64,000 nt of DNA from Durusdinium trenchii (GCA_963970005.1 CAXAMN010023751.1:117554-181553), one strand, 5' to 3'. Positions 22,802 through 35,839 are shown, numbered from the stretch's first letter. Program-made: numbers and translations. The notes: generated by a model not told the origin, from the sequence alone.

Positions 22802-24152
22802 GCCGACTTGGCCCCTTGCAACACGAGATCGCTGTTCGGCTCGGGTGACGCCACCGGGTGACGTCACGCCACGCTGCGCCGGTTTGGCTTTGATTTCTCC
22901 TATGATGTGTGGTTCTTCACACGGCCAGGTGGCCTCACTTGAAACAACATCGGGTGCATCCCAAAAAACATGTTTGCATCCCTACCTACCTTCGGAGGTC
23001 AATCTTCATCAACCTTATGGTGAAACCTGTCGCCAGCCACACCTCCAGTCTCCTCAGGATAGAACTCCACCGGTCGATGGAATGGAGGGTCTCCATCCAC
23101 ACCCATATCACCTAAATCCTGCGGCCACCGGGGCGCTGGAGAGCAATGTGCTCGGACACCAAAAAATCCTGCAAAAAGCACCGACACCCGAAACACAAGG
23201 AAAAGACATTTGCTGAAGATTGGCATCTATAGGCCTTGAACTGTTCCCTTGACGGGTCAAGCTGACTACGTACATAGCAACCGGTGAAGCGCAAAACCTG
23301 TTTCAAATGCCCCGTGGAAGTGATCGGATGTGATCTGCTCACCTGATCTTCGCCAGTGGATTCCCACACAAAACAATGCCTCCCCAAGCAGTCGGTAAAA
23401 GCCGATGCTTTTCCAAGAGTCGTCTTTTGAGGGCAACCTTGGGCCGTTTTCCTTTTTTACCACCTGCAAAGGATGGCCCAAGTCAAAGCTGAAAGAAGTT
23501 GGATCTGTGGAACATTGTGGAACCACATCAACAAATCCATACACATCCCAACTGCTCGACCCCCCCAAGTCTCTTGATCTACACTCCTTATGTCACTAAG
23601 TGACGGAAGAGGAGACAAAAGCACCCGTTTGGTATTTCGGAAAATCCTCATCCAATGGGGCCATTGTCCACTTCCACACTCTTGCCCCCTTACTCGTGTG
23701 GAGTTCAGGATAACCTGCGTTGGTCTAGATGCTTCCAGCCATGGCTGTGAAAAAACAAAACAAGAAGAACGGTTCCTTAAGCCGAACATTGTACGCAGAA
23801 GATCCACTCTTAATTCATGTCACCTTCACACTCACACTCACATTAACCTTTCAAAGTCCACCTCGCGAGAAGATCATCAACCCGTACCAATCGCATGTCC
23901 ATGTTTGACTACTGAATGCTTGGTTCTGGGCCACCCATTTAACCAACGCCCTTGCTACTGGCAGGTCTTCCTCTACCCTGAATCATGGTTCAATCCTGTG
24001 CACCCCTTCAAAACTCTGAGCTCAATTCCAAGAGTACGTTCTACCGTCATTTCCCAGATATGGATCATGAATCATAGATCACGAAGTCGGAGTGGCTTGA
24101 GCTGAGAGTCCTCACAAGGTGTGCACAGCCTGAGCAAAGTAGCCTCCTAATT

Positions 24153-24232
24153 CTTGTAATAGACGGTTGATGAATAGAAAGAAATATGTTGGAGTGTAAA
24201 ACCTCTTCATACATCATCAACAGTCAACATGA
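24153..24232. mobile_element. MITE-like family 2, copy 3
   Basis: The left part TAATAGACGGTTGATG and the right part CATCAACAGTCAACATGA form an imperfect inverted repeat around GTGTAAAACCTCTTCATA. This copy is more diverged at its termini than the other two. Confidence 0.55.
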
Positions 24233-24817
24233 ACCCAAACATCCATTTTCCCATCCACCAGATCCATCCAGATCCATCGCTCCAACCGATCCAACTATCG
24301 GCTTTCCAAGTTCCCGCCTGGAACCACTCGAAGTCTTCCACCGGCGGCGCGCCCCGCGGGTCGGAGATCGTCAAGGGCGTCACCGGCCTGGGAGGCGTCC
24401 GAACGGTCCGAACGGTTGCGGTGGGAAGACGAGTGAAGTCTGGTCGACCTGTTCAAGAATCGGAAGGGAGCTGCTACCTTTTCTGGAATCCATGTTTGGA
24501 CACAAAAAAGCCTTGTTCTATATGTGTAGTTGTATAGTACGTATATTCATTGATAGCCTTCCGTTTTTTTGCAGGAATAACCGGAATAACATAGTTATGT
24601 GGATGTGTTTGTCAGATTTCAGGCCTTTGTGGCCAAATGGCTTGTGAATGGCCCCTCATGTGATGTTTCTTAGTCACTCCATCTCCCCATGCCAATCAAT
24701 CCCTTTCCAAGTGGAGCGGTAAGTATCTGCAAGGATTAAACCCTGTCTTAATGCTTAGTAGTCATGGCCAACCCAATAGCGGCTAGCCCTCCACCGTGCG
24801 TAGCCACCCTGTCTTAC

Positions 24818-24924
24818 TGCTTTAACGGAAAGAAACGACCAAAGCCCAAAGATGCCGACGAAGGGCTCCGGCATCTTCACGTAGAGAACAAAGCCTTGGC
24901 GCAGGGCGCAGCATGGGGCCCATG
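24818..24924 (-). CDS. Candidate exon with a membrane-like segment
   Basis: The exon follows an acceptor CTCCTGCCTGGCTCAG and ends at a strong GTAAGA donor. It has 2 + 105 bases, so the phase is consistent. The frame reads WAPCCALRQGFVLYVKMPEP, then FVGIFGLWSFLSVKA, a hydrophobic stretch compatible with a membrane helix. The host gene is unknown. Confidence 0.48.
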
Positions 24925-25495
24925 CTGAGCCAGGCAGGAGAGTTCCGTCTCACGCGCTCCAGCGTGCGACACTTGCTGTCGGTGACACTCTGGTCAACAC
25001 GAGAAGATATATAAGCACAGTGAAGAGAAGATCGCCAGTAGGTCAATTGGATTTCCACTTGCTATCCACACATTCCCTGTCCAGAAGGGCCACCCCATGT
25101 TGAGCTCCCCAACAACTTAACCTTCAGCATCTGCTAGTTGCACGATGACACCATGGTCATCACAAGACTTGGGTACCATCAACCAAGCCTGATTCAACAC
25201 TGATACATTTTGATACCATAGATATACGGTACATGGAATAAGTAGAACAAATACAGTAACAAAACGAGTTGGTGTTCCAACAAATCGACACATCCAGAGC
25301 TTTGAGGTGCTTCCAACATCTAAACATCGTACCAGCATGTCGAGTCCCTGAACAAGGCCTTGGCCCAAACCCCTACATGCTAGGTGTGTGGGGACCGAAA
25401 ATCCCAGTCAAGGAGCTTACAGTAAGTTGTTTCTATAGTTCTTCTTCCTATGCAAGTCTAGTCTATAGTGTGATTTTTAAGATATTGTCAAGTTC

Positions 25496-25540
25496 CTCTA
25501 GTCTAGTCTAGTCTAGTCTAGTGTTGTTTCTAGTCTAGTG
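25496..25540. repeat. CTAGT pentanucleotide repeat
   Basis: Tandem TCTAG/CTAGT units continue after a short interruption (GTGTTGTTT) with further copies. Isolated AGTCTAGTCTA words also occur at about 25456. Confidence 0.85.
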
Positions 25541-26160
25541 TGGTACCGCATCCCATTGACATCCATATTCATAGCGATATTGAGAATGATTTGAGATGTC
25601 CTGAAACGCAGAGACCTCGCACGGCCTTCCAAGAATTGGACGACGCCCAGTCTCTACCTTGCTTTCTTCCACTCCGCCAAGTGACTCACAATGGACTCCT
25701 GTGCCAGGACCAAACCAGCGGGAATGGAGAAGACTGGTTCAATTCCAAGAACGCTGGTTTTTCTGAGAAAACGAAAAATCCAGCAAGCGTGCTGCTCTTT
25801 GTGCGATTCAAGATCTGGCCGCCTCATTCCATACATGCATTTCATCTCTGGCATGATGAACCTACCTCTAACACAAGCATAATGTGGGGATTTTTGGTAA
25901 GTAATAGGCCACAAATCCTAGGTCTCTGCACCAAATGCGGCTTTTTCAGGCGGGTCGGTCTACCTCTGGCCTGGTGCGCATGGTAATAGTGCGTCACTGG
26001 CTCATGGCTCTTGGGATAGACCGCTGCCCATGTGACCAGTTCCAAGTTCTTCGCCTCCTCCTGCGGTCGGCCCCCGGGAGGAGGCTGAGGAGGCTAAGCA
26101 TTCCAGAGAAATAAAAGGGCCAGAAATAGGATGGAAGGGATCGAACATTGAAATATCCAC

Positions 26161-26356
26161 TTTGGTCTTTCTACCGATTTCTACTGCAACAAAACGGTCC
26201 AACAACCAGCTGAAGGCCTCTGCAAGAGGGATGCCCAGCTTGTTGATGAAGGAGCTGCAAATCTGTTGGCTGACTTTGGCCCATTCTCGATACTCCTGGA
26301 GAAGGCACATTTCGCTCTGCAGTTCGCTGCTTCCGAGCTCCAAGCTCCAACCTCCC
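26161..26356 (-). CDS. Candidate exon, unidentified protein
   Basis: The minus-strand block reads GGWSLELGSSELQSEMCLLQ, then EYREWAKVSQQICSSFINKL and GIPLAEAFSWLLDRFVAVEI, ending near GRKTK. An acceptor-like GAATCTAG is upstream. The donor is weaker (AAA/GTGGAT). The helical, mixed-charge sequence looks like real protein. Confidence 0.45.
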
Positions 26357-26676
26357 CTAGATTCCATGAAATGGTGGATGAGGTGTGTGAGTGAGTGATA
26401 TACCCGCATGGTTTAAGCAGGCTGCAAACTTGACAAATGACAAACCTCACAGGTTGCATCTTCAACCCTCATGACAAACATACCCTCTTTCAGCAATCAT
26501 CACATGTCCTCCTGTTTAATTGTTGTCAGGTATGCTTTTGGATGTTACATCTGGAGAGTACGGATCTATATAAACGGCTCCGGAAAAAGTAAAAATAAAA
26601 ATAAAAACCTTCACGTGCATCTGATTCTGAACTTTGGACAATGTTGCTGTGAAAGAAAGGGGCCATCAATGTATAC

Positions 26677-26830
26677 TGGAAAGCATTTCCTGGAAATGCT
26701 GTGCCGCTGTGCATTCCAGTGCGTTGTTTCTTTGAACAGTCTCTCGGAGAAACAGCGATAAAAGTTGCTGCTCAAACACCTGAGGTGACAGTGCCTGACT
26801 CATGCCTCGCAACAGCTCGTCCGCTCTGTG
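26677..26830 (-). CDS. Weak exon candidate
   Basis: The minus strand reads ADELLRGMSQALSPQVFEQQ, then LLSLFLRETVQRNNALECTA, ending near a GTATAC donor. The GC-rich upstream part (26830-27050) is open in two minus frames and could extend the exon. Confidence 0.3.
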
Positions 26831-28899
26831 CAGGTGTCGTCCGCTCGGCCGCTGCGCTCCGTCGCTCCTTACTCGAATAAAGCTCTCGCCAGGAGTGCGG
26901 CTCCGCCATCGCGCTGCGTGGATTCGTGTCCTGCAGAGTGGTTTTTTCGCTCGGCGAGCGACTCCGCGAGCTCGGCTTAGCTGGCGAGAACTCCGCGAGC
27001 GAAAACGGGTCAGGCTGTAAGTTCCATTGATTGTCCGAGCAGAGTATCTCAATATTTATATACATATTATGTATAACATATAGATAATGATATGACAATA
27101 ATATATCTATTTATTTATGTAAAAGAAACATAGATGAACACTTGCTGTGAGAGGATACACTCATGTGGTTCCAGCTCTTGTGACACTATGCTCTTCTTCA
27201 TAAATTAGCAACAACATCCCAAAAATAAGCTTGTGCAGGAGTTAAGCTCTGAGTCTTCCAAGTCCTGCATCTGAATTCGTGCTTTGACCCTTCATTCTCT
27301 TCACACGCTCTCCACTGACAAAACCTCATCCCCATCCCAGGCAATCCCCCACTGCCTGGCTTTGAAAGAAATGATTGTTCAGGTCCACAAAGCTTCGACG
27401 TCTTTCGGCCTTCTGCACCTGTTCATCCGCCGCGAGGAGACGCCGTGCGCGCAGCTAGCTGCGCGCGGGGGCCCCCCACAAATGCGCAGGGCTCCGGTGC
27501 GAGGAGAGGTGAGCGAGGAGATGACGAGAGGAGACGAGAGGTGCAGATGCTGTGGACGAAAGGAGATTGATGCTTCCTTTGTTGTTTGCTGTTTCTCATC
27601 GTTTCTCCGACTTCGCCGAGCTGATTTCTGCGGCCCTCGAGAGGTCAAATCGGACATTCTTAGAATTGAATTGAATTCACCCACGAGTTTGTAAGGAATT
27701 GTGAGGGTTTTTTGACCGACAGCACCCCGATTTGGAAATGATTTACAGGTCTTGAGCCCCAGGCCACATGGTTGAAGCCTTCCGGTCAGGATTTTTACAA
27801 GCTTGATCTGGCCTCCTAAGAGATGCCAATTCCTTTCATCATCTTAGGGTCCATCCCAGAAGTACTGAAGGGATGCCCTTTTCCTTGGGGTTCAGAGAAA
27901 GTCGTCCAAACCTCCATCTGTCCTTTTCCGACCGGCCCCTCCAAGCTACCGAAGAAACGGGCGCCTTCTGGAACTGGGCGATGGCAGCGGTTCCGAAGAT
28001 CTCTAAGGTCTTCTGCCAATCACGAAGCCCCAACTCCGACACGTGCCTGGGCGGCGAGGAGAGGGCGAGGGCCAGCGAGAGAGACTCAGAGGGGCGACCT
28101 GAATCCATCGGATGGATAGACCTGCTGCAAATGGGCGACCTGGCCTTTTTCTCCCTGACATCACTTCCACAATCTTCCACATCTACCATCTACCATGCTA
28201 CATCTAGCTACCTTAGCTTGAACGGAGAGTCCAAATCATTTTGGGAATATGGCGGGACATGGGTCGACGGTGGACTCCTTCGAAACAAAGGGGGTGGACT
28301 CCCCCATGCACCCTTCGAGAGGAGGGTTGCCCAAAAGAGTCCAGTCCTTGATTCCTTGCACTGTTGGCACAACACCATGGCACAAGAACGACCGCAATGC
28401 ACATGTGCTTATCTTCAACTTTGGATGACCTACGTGACAAACAGCCCTGGAGCAAAGGCATATATAGAATAGGTCATTGCAGAATCTCTTTTGCAACTTC
28501 GAACAGATCTGCAAACTTCCTTGCACGAACAGCAATAACAATGTATTTGGTATCACTGGTGCAAGTGGCCTGATAGCTCCAGAATCTATTGCAGGCTGAA
28601 ACTTTCCTGACACCTTGAATCATTGAATGTTCAACCTATTGAGCTACGAAAAGAACTGTAAGTATCACAAAAAAAAGAAACACGTTCTGCATTGTCCCGA
28701 CATTGCCCTCTTCCGGACAAGGCCCTCATTATGGTGTAAGTTCCGTTCAATCCAGCAATACAAAACCGGTCAGTGTGTAAGGTAAATAGTGATCATACAT
28801 GCGCCAATTGCTGTAGCTCCCCTACTCTGATACACTTCCATGTTCATGGCCCCACCCTCACCTTGACCGAGTTTCCAGGTCTGTGCTTTACACTCCGAC

Positions 28900-29053
28900 G
28901 AACACATCACATGGTTACGTGGATGGCATGGCCCCGAAAGGAAGACGACTTGCACTCTGACTCACTAACATGGAAGTGGAGAATCCCCTGTTCGTCAAGG
29001 CAAGTCGTCTTCCTTTCGGGGCCATGCCATCCACGTAACCATGTGATGTGTTC
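28900..29053. mobile_element. MITE-like family 1: perfect 54-bp inverted repeat
   Basis: The left arm (28900-28953) starts GAACACATCACATGGTTACG and the right arm (29000-29053) is its exact reverse complement over 54 bases, around a 46-base spacer. The arms include TGGATGGCATGGCCCCGAAA and the spacer includes CTCACTAACATGGAAGTGGA. Half copies occur at 19045, 30204 and 32418 and in reverse at 15751. No target-site duplication is obvious. Confidence 0.8.
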
Positions 29054-29067
29054 TTGGGTCAACTCCA

Positions 29068-29400
29068 TGAGACCCATTTGGTAGCCAATTCCCGTGTGTT
29101 CCGGCGGATCAGCGGGTGCCCCAGCAGAAAGCCCAAGGGAGTTGCGAAGAGATCCCTGGCGGCGAAGGAAGCAATTTCCCCAACGCTTCCGGAGTTCAAT
29201 TTACTGTATAGCCGTTGAAATGGACTTTCGTCTGTTTCAGACATCTTAGGGGTTGCTCTGAAACCGTAATCCAGTCCCAGGCGTCCATAGTTCGAATGAA
29301 TCCCGACCTGACACCCAGGCTTGCGCAGACGTCGGAGGAGCAAACATGAGCAAACAAGCGTGACCGGGCCGTTAAGACTGGCAATTGTTCCTCCATGGTT
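29068..29400 (-). CDS. Candidate exon beside the inverted repeat
   Basis: The minus strand reads GTIASLNGPVTLVCSCLLLR, further on MSETDESPFQRLYSKLNSGS, then VGEIASFAARDLFATPLGFL and RRNTRELATKWVS. It ends 15 bp before the family 1 hairpin. The whole open frame is 212 codons (29059-29697) but only this half is protein-like. Confidence 0.35.
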
Positions 29401-30104
29401 TGCTCTAGACTCCTCATGACTCCTCGTTGGTTTGACCCACCCATATCCTCCAGGTCCTTGTGAACCCATTTTGGAACTAGATCTGCGTTGATCCCACGAA
29501 AACAAAATCGACGTCATCCACAGGTCGTCGTGCACTGCACGGCATCCTCCAACCGGGTCAGTCCCCGGATCAGGCTTCTGATAAATTCTCGCGACGGTGA
29601 TATAAAATGCGGTGCCCTTCTTCAAGATTGGTTCACCACAATGGTCCCTACCAGTGGCCAATGATGTATGCATTCTGTATACGGTATACGTGAACATTCA
29701 GAACCTAGGGGCGGTTTCTTTGAAGATGGGTGTCCAATTGATTCAAGTCAGTCCCATCGCTACACCAGCCCAGGGGTCTGAGAGGGATCCACTTGCACTT
29801 CAGTCGGCTAAGGCGGCTAAGACCCACTTAACTTCAAGCAAATTAAACTAATTTCAGTCAGCTTACACCCTCTTCGGTCATCTTAGATCTGATTCAGGCG
29901 GCTTAGACCCTGAACCACTACGGTTGGCGTGAACCCACTTAACTTCAACCAGCTTCGACCCACTTCGGTGGGCTTGGACCACGGTCCGCATGCCCAGCGG
30001 TCCTGCTTTGCCCAACGGAGCTGGGCGCTGCGGAGCGCGCGGAGCGCCAGCGGCGCACGGGGCCTCGGCCGTTTGGGAGATGACGAGTAACAAGTACATG
30101 GCTC

Positions 30105-30180
30105 CGTTCGTAGCTTCTTGCTACTAGTAGTGCCCCTGTTACGAACGTGGCGATGCACTTGTTACTGTAGCTTCTTGTTG
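30105..30180. repeat. TAGTAGC/CTTCTTG degenerate tract
   Basis: It contains GTTCGTAGCTTCTTGCTACT, then AGTAGT, and GATGCACTTGTTACTGTAGC then TTCTTGTT. Related tracts are at 13310, 14899, 34060 and, in reverse, 37570-37790. Confidence 0.6.
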
Positions 30181-30203
30181 AAAGACAACAAAATAACAAA
30201 CTG

Positions 30204-30275
30204 AAGTGGATGGCATGGCCCCGAAAGGATGCCCATTTTCCGCATAGCGAACAGGTGGTGAACTCCACTTCCCTG
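30204..30275 (+). repeat. MITE-like family 1, partial copy
   Basis: GTGGATGGCATGGCCCCGAA, then AGGA, matches the left arm of 28900-29053. It is followed by the AACAGGTGGTGAACTCCACT version of the spacer motif. Confidence 0.6.
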
Positions 30276-32417
30276 ATGATTTCAGGGAGTGTGGTGCTAG
30301 CCCAACCAAATAAGCACAGCCTGAGGCAGTTCAGGGAGATGAGGACTTCCTTGCCTCTACCAGTTTGGCGACTTGTTTGTTGGAGGGAGCTTGTGTAGTT
30401 ATGATTATTTCATATGATTTCCTGATGTTGTAAACAAAAAGGCTGTGTGGACTTCAAACTCTTAGCAATAGCTACAGCACAATGTTACAAGGTGCCTTGA
30501 TCTACTTATCACAAGGGTACCCACGACCCTCTTGTGAAAGTCTCAATCAATGAGGCCACCATGTATGGTGTTGTCAAGAAGGATTAAGCATCAATCCCAA
30601 CAATCAGGGAAAATGATTGACCAGCTTGACGCAGGCTTGCGAGTGGGAAGAGTGGCAGCCGCTGTTGCCATAAGCTGCGTAAGGTAGCCACGTTGGTATC
30701 GATGAGAGGGCAAAGTGTGGGAAACTGCCTCAACGGCAAAATGTACCTAAAGGATCCTAAAGGATCTATTGACCTCCGACTCTCCAATGCATTAGCTTCA
30801 TGTCCTTTAAACAAATCCACAGCACTTGAATGAACTTGATAGTAGATCCGCTTTGCAGATTGCCCTAGCCTCTACAGAACCAAACATCAACTAACCGTGG
30901 GGGACTTCAAACCACCAAAAGCATACCCCATGTGGACGACCTCTGGCCACTCCAGACCTGGCTTTGGAGGCTTGATCCACCCGACCGAGTGTTCTCCGTG
31001 TTCACCTCACGTGGGGCTCCGGCAGTGGCCGGTTGGAAGACTGCACCAGTGACACAAAGACAAACTGAGTACTGCTTGAAACAGCTTCGCGTGGATGCCC
31101 AAAACCTCTTTAAAATGAGAGAGTGCTGTAGTACTGTAGGGGGAACACCCATGGAAAGATCCTCCAGAGTGCTGCCTGCCGTTCTCGGGGGTTCTTGTTT
31201 GGCATTACCAGTTCACCACACCATCTTGTCTATTGGAAAAAAAGAATAACATAATATTGTATATACATAGATGAAACAAGTATGGTAAAAGAGTGTTCAT
31301 AGTGTTTCTTCTTGGAAGCCTCAAGTCCAGACCTCCACTCCAACGCCCAGTTGCCGATCTGCAACTCGGTGGGAACAGAGCTGCTCGAGGCACTGGCCTC
31401 ACGCGTGCGGCCGTTGCCATCGGGCTGGTCAACACCAGAACGCGAACGAACGAAGAAAACGAGTCAGAGCTTGCAATAGGGAAACATGTCTGGACCACTG
31501 GATTTGATGTTATCCTGAATTTAAAGGAACATCTTGCATATTGGCTGTATTGCAATGTGGCTTTATAACTCCCGAAAGCAAACTGCATGAGGTTCGTTTG
31601 CAGGGGGTGTGCCACACATTGGCGCAGCTGAGATACCTCTAGACTCTAGACTGGAGACCGTTCTTGTCAACACATGATCACCCCAAGGCATTTCGGGCCC
31701 TGTCATCCAACGCCACTGAGCCCACTGAGCCAAGAAACAAACCACTCCAACATCAGATTTCTCAAAAGAATCGCCGGGCCCGGGGCCGTCGCCATCCCGT
31801 CGCCATCCCGTCCGATGCTCGCACCTGAAAGTTGCATCCACGGGCCTCCGCTCGTTCCAGGACCTGGGATCGGTCGAGTCGGGAGGAGTGGGCGACGAAC
31901 GGGGTGAAGTTCATCACGATGAAGTCGGATCGATGTCATGTTCTGCCACCCTTCTTGGAGGTTGGAAGAGGCCAGAAATTCAAGTCCTCCTTGGTGACGC
32001 TTGGAGCCAATTGCTGAATGGAGTGTTGAACCTTCTGTGTGAGTCATGTAACGATAGACGATACGGCTGCACAATGCAGTGGCTGTTTTCTTTCAGTCTT
32101 ACCCCTTCACTGAGGTCAATTGGACGCTGTTTGCAAGAAACATTTTCTTGATTGTCAGTCAAATGAATCACACATGGCAGGAACATGGCAAGGTGTTGCA
32201 AGGGACTGTGAAAACTTGTCTTGCAGCCAAAGAATATGGAATGGATATACGTCTGTGGATGTCTGTGGGTTTTGTGTTTGCTGGATGCATACATGCTGGA
32301 GCTGAACAAAATGGAATCATAAAAAGAATAGGCCGGGTGATTCTCCTTTGAGACCACAGGACTCGCCCAATAACACCACAGGACTCGCACAGCTCCGCTC
32401 CGCTGCTTCTCATCCTT

Positions 32418-32490
32418 CCGGTTCAAACGACTCCGACGAACACACCACCACATGGCCACATGGAAGTGGAGTTCACCTCCTCGTTGTTTT
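32418..32490 (+). repeat. MITE-like family 1, fragment
   Basis: CTCCGACGAACACACCACCA, then CATGGCCACATGGAAGTGGA and GTTCACC, matches parts of the 28890-28985 region and the spacer motif. Confidence 0.5.
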
Positions 32491-34059
32491 TCTCCAAGAA
32501 ACCCGTGTCCATTTCCACACACATGAGTCATTGTTTTCATATGTTTTCATCGGGAAACAACTCCACGAAAGGCCCTCCAATGAGCCGACATCCGGGATGC
32601 AGAAGCATTGCTGGAACTGATCTCCACCGCGGCGTCCTAAATGCGCCAGGGCACGCTGCGTCTCGAAAACCGCAGAGGAAAAACCATGAGAGAAAAAAGA
32701 AAAGCGCCTTGGCGCATGTGTAATTCAACCAGGGAGACCTCCCAGTTCGACCCCCTGGAAGAAGGGACATTGAAAAAAAGAAATTGGTTGGGCGCTCATG
32801 TGAGCCCACAGTATTCCAGGTTGGCTCTCTGCCAGGTTGCTGGCGCAAGGGGGAAGGAAGTCAACGCGCTGAAGAATTGACTTCGACTTCATTCTATTGA
32901 CAGCAGAGGACGCCACACCTCTCCCTGGTCTGGAAAAATGACTCATCTAGTGGAACCAACACCGGCTGTCATGCTGACTTGTGTTGGGTGATTATCACTT
33001 GGGCATGAGCTCTGGAGGAACTTGCTCTTCGGCCATTCACTCCAGCGATACCAGTGCCATGACTATCCATGAGAGTGACACTACTTCAGCTTGCCAGTTC
33101 GTCCAACACGGTGTCACACGACCAGGGTTTCTCGGATCGGAGACAACATGATACAACCACTGTCTTTCTCAAGCCTGTCAACATGTTCTATTCCAGAAGC
33201 CTGTCTTGTTTCTTTTCAAGAAGCCTGTGGAAGCCCATGTCCGATCTCCTTCCAATCTCCTCCCCCCAAAACTCTCCTGTGGTCGCTGCGACCCTGAGCA
33301 TGCCATGTCACGCCCCCAGCTCCGCCCGACGAGAAAACGGTGTACGGTGTACACCAGAACTGACCCCCGAGCTGGACATTGTTTGGGAAGATTCGTCGGT
33401 GCGTTCGCTGGACCTGCGGATCAGGGTTGGCTGACCCTCTTGAAGGTTAATTCCATTTCCACCCCTCGGGGTTGGCGACACCGAGAGGCCAAGAAGGCGT
33501 GGCACTCGTGCTCATCCCAGTCGAAGGCGTGGCCTCGACGGAGGTAGTAGTCCTCGAATTCGTCGGTCATCTAGTGGGGCGGGTCGACGCTTCGTCGGTT
33601 TTTTGAGGGGTCGAAATGTCAAAGGTTCAACGAACTGTCTAGCTAGGTGTTTGTTTATGGTTTTTTAGGGTAAACCCCATGTAAACCCCCAATCCCTCGG
33701 CTTCGGGCAGAGGTTGGTGCGGAATGTTCCGGTCAGGCTAAGGGGGCAGGGTATAGGGAGGCACAATGAGGCACAGGAGGGCCTTGAGAAAAGAAATTCG
33801 ATGCACTAAGTAAAGTGAGGGTACATGTACAAACCCCTGCGAACAGGAGGGCTCGACCTTTGCTAATTATGCAAATTCCAAGGATTCTGAGGGCAGTTTT
33901 TATTATTGTTCTACAGAAGAGTCCGCGGAGGCTCAAGTACACCACACTTCACTGGATGCATTCCTTCATATGTAAAATAGTTCGTTCCGTCCACTTGTCC
34001 CAACCGGCGTGCAATACCTTGCCATAATCCAGTTAAAGTCCCATTCAAGTTGTCTATGT

Positions 34060-34185
34060 ATCGCAATATACTATAGTAGCAAATAAGTACTACTATATAG
34101 TAGCTTCTTGTTACATCTTGTTACTAGTAGCAAATTAACTACTAATAGCGATGCACCTTGTTCCTAGTAGCTTCTTGTTACACGT
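34060..34185. repeat. TAGTAGC/CTTCTTGTTAC degenerate tract
   Basis: Repeated words such as ATAGTAGC, TAGTAGCTTCTTGTTAC, TTGTTACTAGTAGCAAAT and GATGCACCTTGTTCCTAGTA show an irregular tandem structure. Confidence 0.7.
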
Positions 34186-35461
34186 CAAGCCCAAGGTCAT
34201 CCGGAATGCAGGCCGCTCACCAAGTCGGTTTCGGATCTGGAGATCACAGGCACCGGTTCCACTGTTCCTACACCTATCTTACAGCAACCTTCCCTGTCTG
34301 CTTCACAAAGCATTCACAGTTGCATCAAATCATTGCCTTTCTCTATCCTTCGAAAAATACATCATTTCAAACAAGGGTCACAGAAGCAGCAAACAGTCTG
34401 AGACTTGATAAACTTCACTTGGACGCGTCTGATGGCCATAGATAATTTGTTGACAGCCTCCCAAATTAACCTTAGAGGCCCAAAACAGAAGCAGCACAGC
34501 CGAATCTCTCATGACCTGCCGAATCTCTCATCCTGAGCATCGGCTTATGACTAACCATGGTGGTTTGGATGCCAAGCGACACTTCGCTTCGCAGCATAGA
34601 CCTGGCTGAACCAGCCAGGCATGTGCCCCCGGGAGCCCATTTGGTCGGAATGGCCTCTCAGACTCGGAAATATTCAAGCAAGTACAGATGATTCTGTCTA
34701 CATGTGTCACTCCCCAAAATCCCATCAGAATGCCCCGCAGACCACACAAATGTGTCAAAATGGCTTGTCAATGGACAAGCAGGCCAAAAATTAATGTTGA
34801 AATACTCACTCTCACATCCTCTGAACTTGAGAGAGGAGGGGGTGAACGAAAGGTAGCAGGCAATCACCAGTAACCCTGGTAGAAGTCCATGACGGCGTGA
34901 ACCGGCGCCGGGGGGGATTTGATCCAGGGGGGCCCCCCCCCCGACGAATAGAATCATTTCTTACAGGACCAAATTCAATGCACAATCCCAACTCCTGATT
35001 GTAATACATTTTTGCTAAAGCAAGGAGAACTCAGGTAGCTCAAGCTACCTTTCGTGAATGGTCACCAGGCCTGGCTGTAGAGGTAGGCAGACGTCTCCTG
35101 CACACAAGCGGCATCGGCTTTTGAGGTGCCTATTTGGGGTGAGACACACCTAGAAGTCCTGCCTGATGCATTTTGTGACTGTGGCAAGCCTGTGCTACAA
35201 GAATTGCTGCTTGGATCCGCCGGGCCAAGCTACATATATATATATATATACCATGTGTATTTTTGTAAGACTATATAAAACTGTTGGACTCAACAACCCA
35301 AAAAGGCGTAGAACACTTGACAGAAGGCAATGCATTCTCTCCCGGGTCTCCAACTTGTTCGATGGACGGACGCACCCCAAACAACTTGGTTGACCTGACC
35401 ATTCTGATCTTCTGCAAGGAAGGAATTGGCAGTAAGCATACCAGAAGAAGAGTCGAAGTAG

Positions 35462-35588
35462 ATGTTCGCCAAAAAGCTAGCATTGTCCTTTCTGGACCTT
35501 CTGGGCCTTGCCTTTGGAAGATTAATCCATGCAAATGCAGCAATTGCCAAGAACATGCACAACGACTTCTCAGCTGCTCAGCTGAAGG
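35462..35588 (+). CDS. Candidate first exon with signal-like N-terminus
   Basis: An ATG directly follows an in-frame TAG. The frame reads MFAKKLALSFLDLLGLAFGR, then LIHANAAIAKNMHNDFSAAQ and LK, and ends at a GTGAGA donor. The N-terminus (basic residues, then a hydrophobic stretch) resembles a signal or transit segment. No downstream exon could be joined with confidence. Confidence 0.35.
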
Positions 35589-35798
35589 GTGAGACCTGTC
35601 TGCGATCTGGAATAAGGTCTGCAGACAAATCAACTCTGCAGGGAGACTGCAGAGCTGTCAGTTCCCAAACCCTGGTTTCGTGTACTCAGGCTTCGTCTCA
35701 GCTACCACTTGAATGAGGTGAACGGACTCGTCCGTTCTGTGACCGTTCTCTTCACCCGACCTCGCACCGGAACCCGCACTTTTCGCCTCCGCGCCGCA

Positions 35799-35839
35799 GG
35801 CCACGCTGGCCACGCTGGCCACGCTGGCCACGCTGGCCA
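35799..35839. repeat. 9-bp GC-rich tandem repeat
   Basis: About 4.5 copies of GGCCACGCT lie in a local GC-rich island. Confidence 0.9.

Larger units (their letters stand above)
20950..24817. other. Non-coding, repeat-bearing stretch
   Basis: It has a family 1 fragment (21143-21198), a palindromic TA-rich tract (21463-21502) and two family 2 elements. Open frames here are short and not protein-like. Confidence 0.45.
30276..35461. other. Mostly non-coding
   Basis: One weak plus-strand exon-like block ends at a GTAAGG donor at 30679 (MIDQLDAGLRVGRVAAAVAI). A family 1 fragment (32418-32490) and a TAGTAGC tract (34060-34185) are present. Nothing else is supported. Confidence 0.35.

Noticed and set aside
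27873-28472. 199-codon plus-strand open frame
   Set aside because: A competing minus frame (27839-28189) is at least as protein-like, and neither has clear splice sites.
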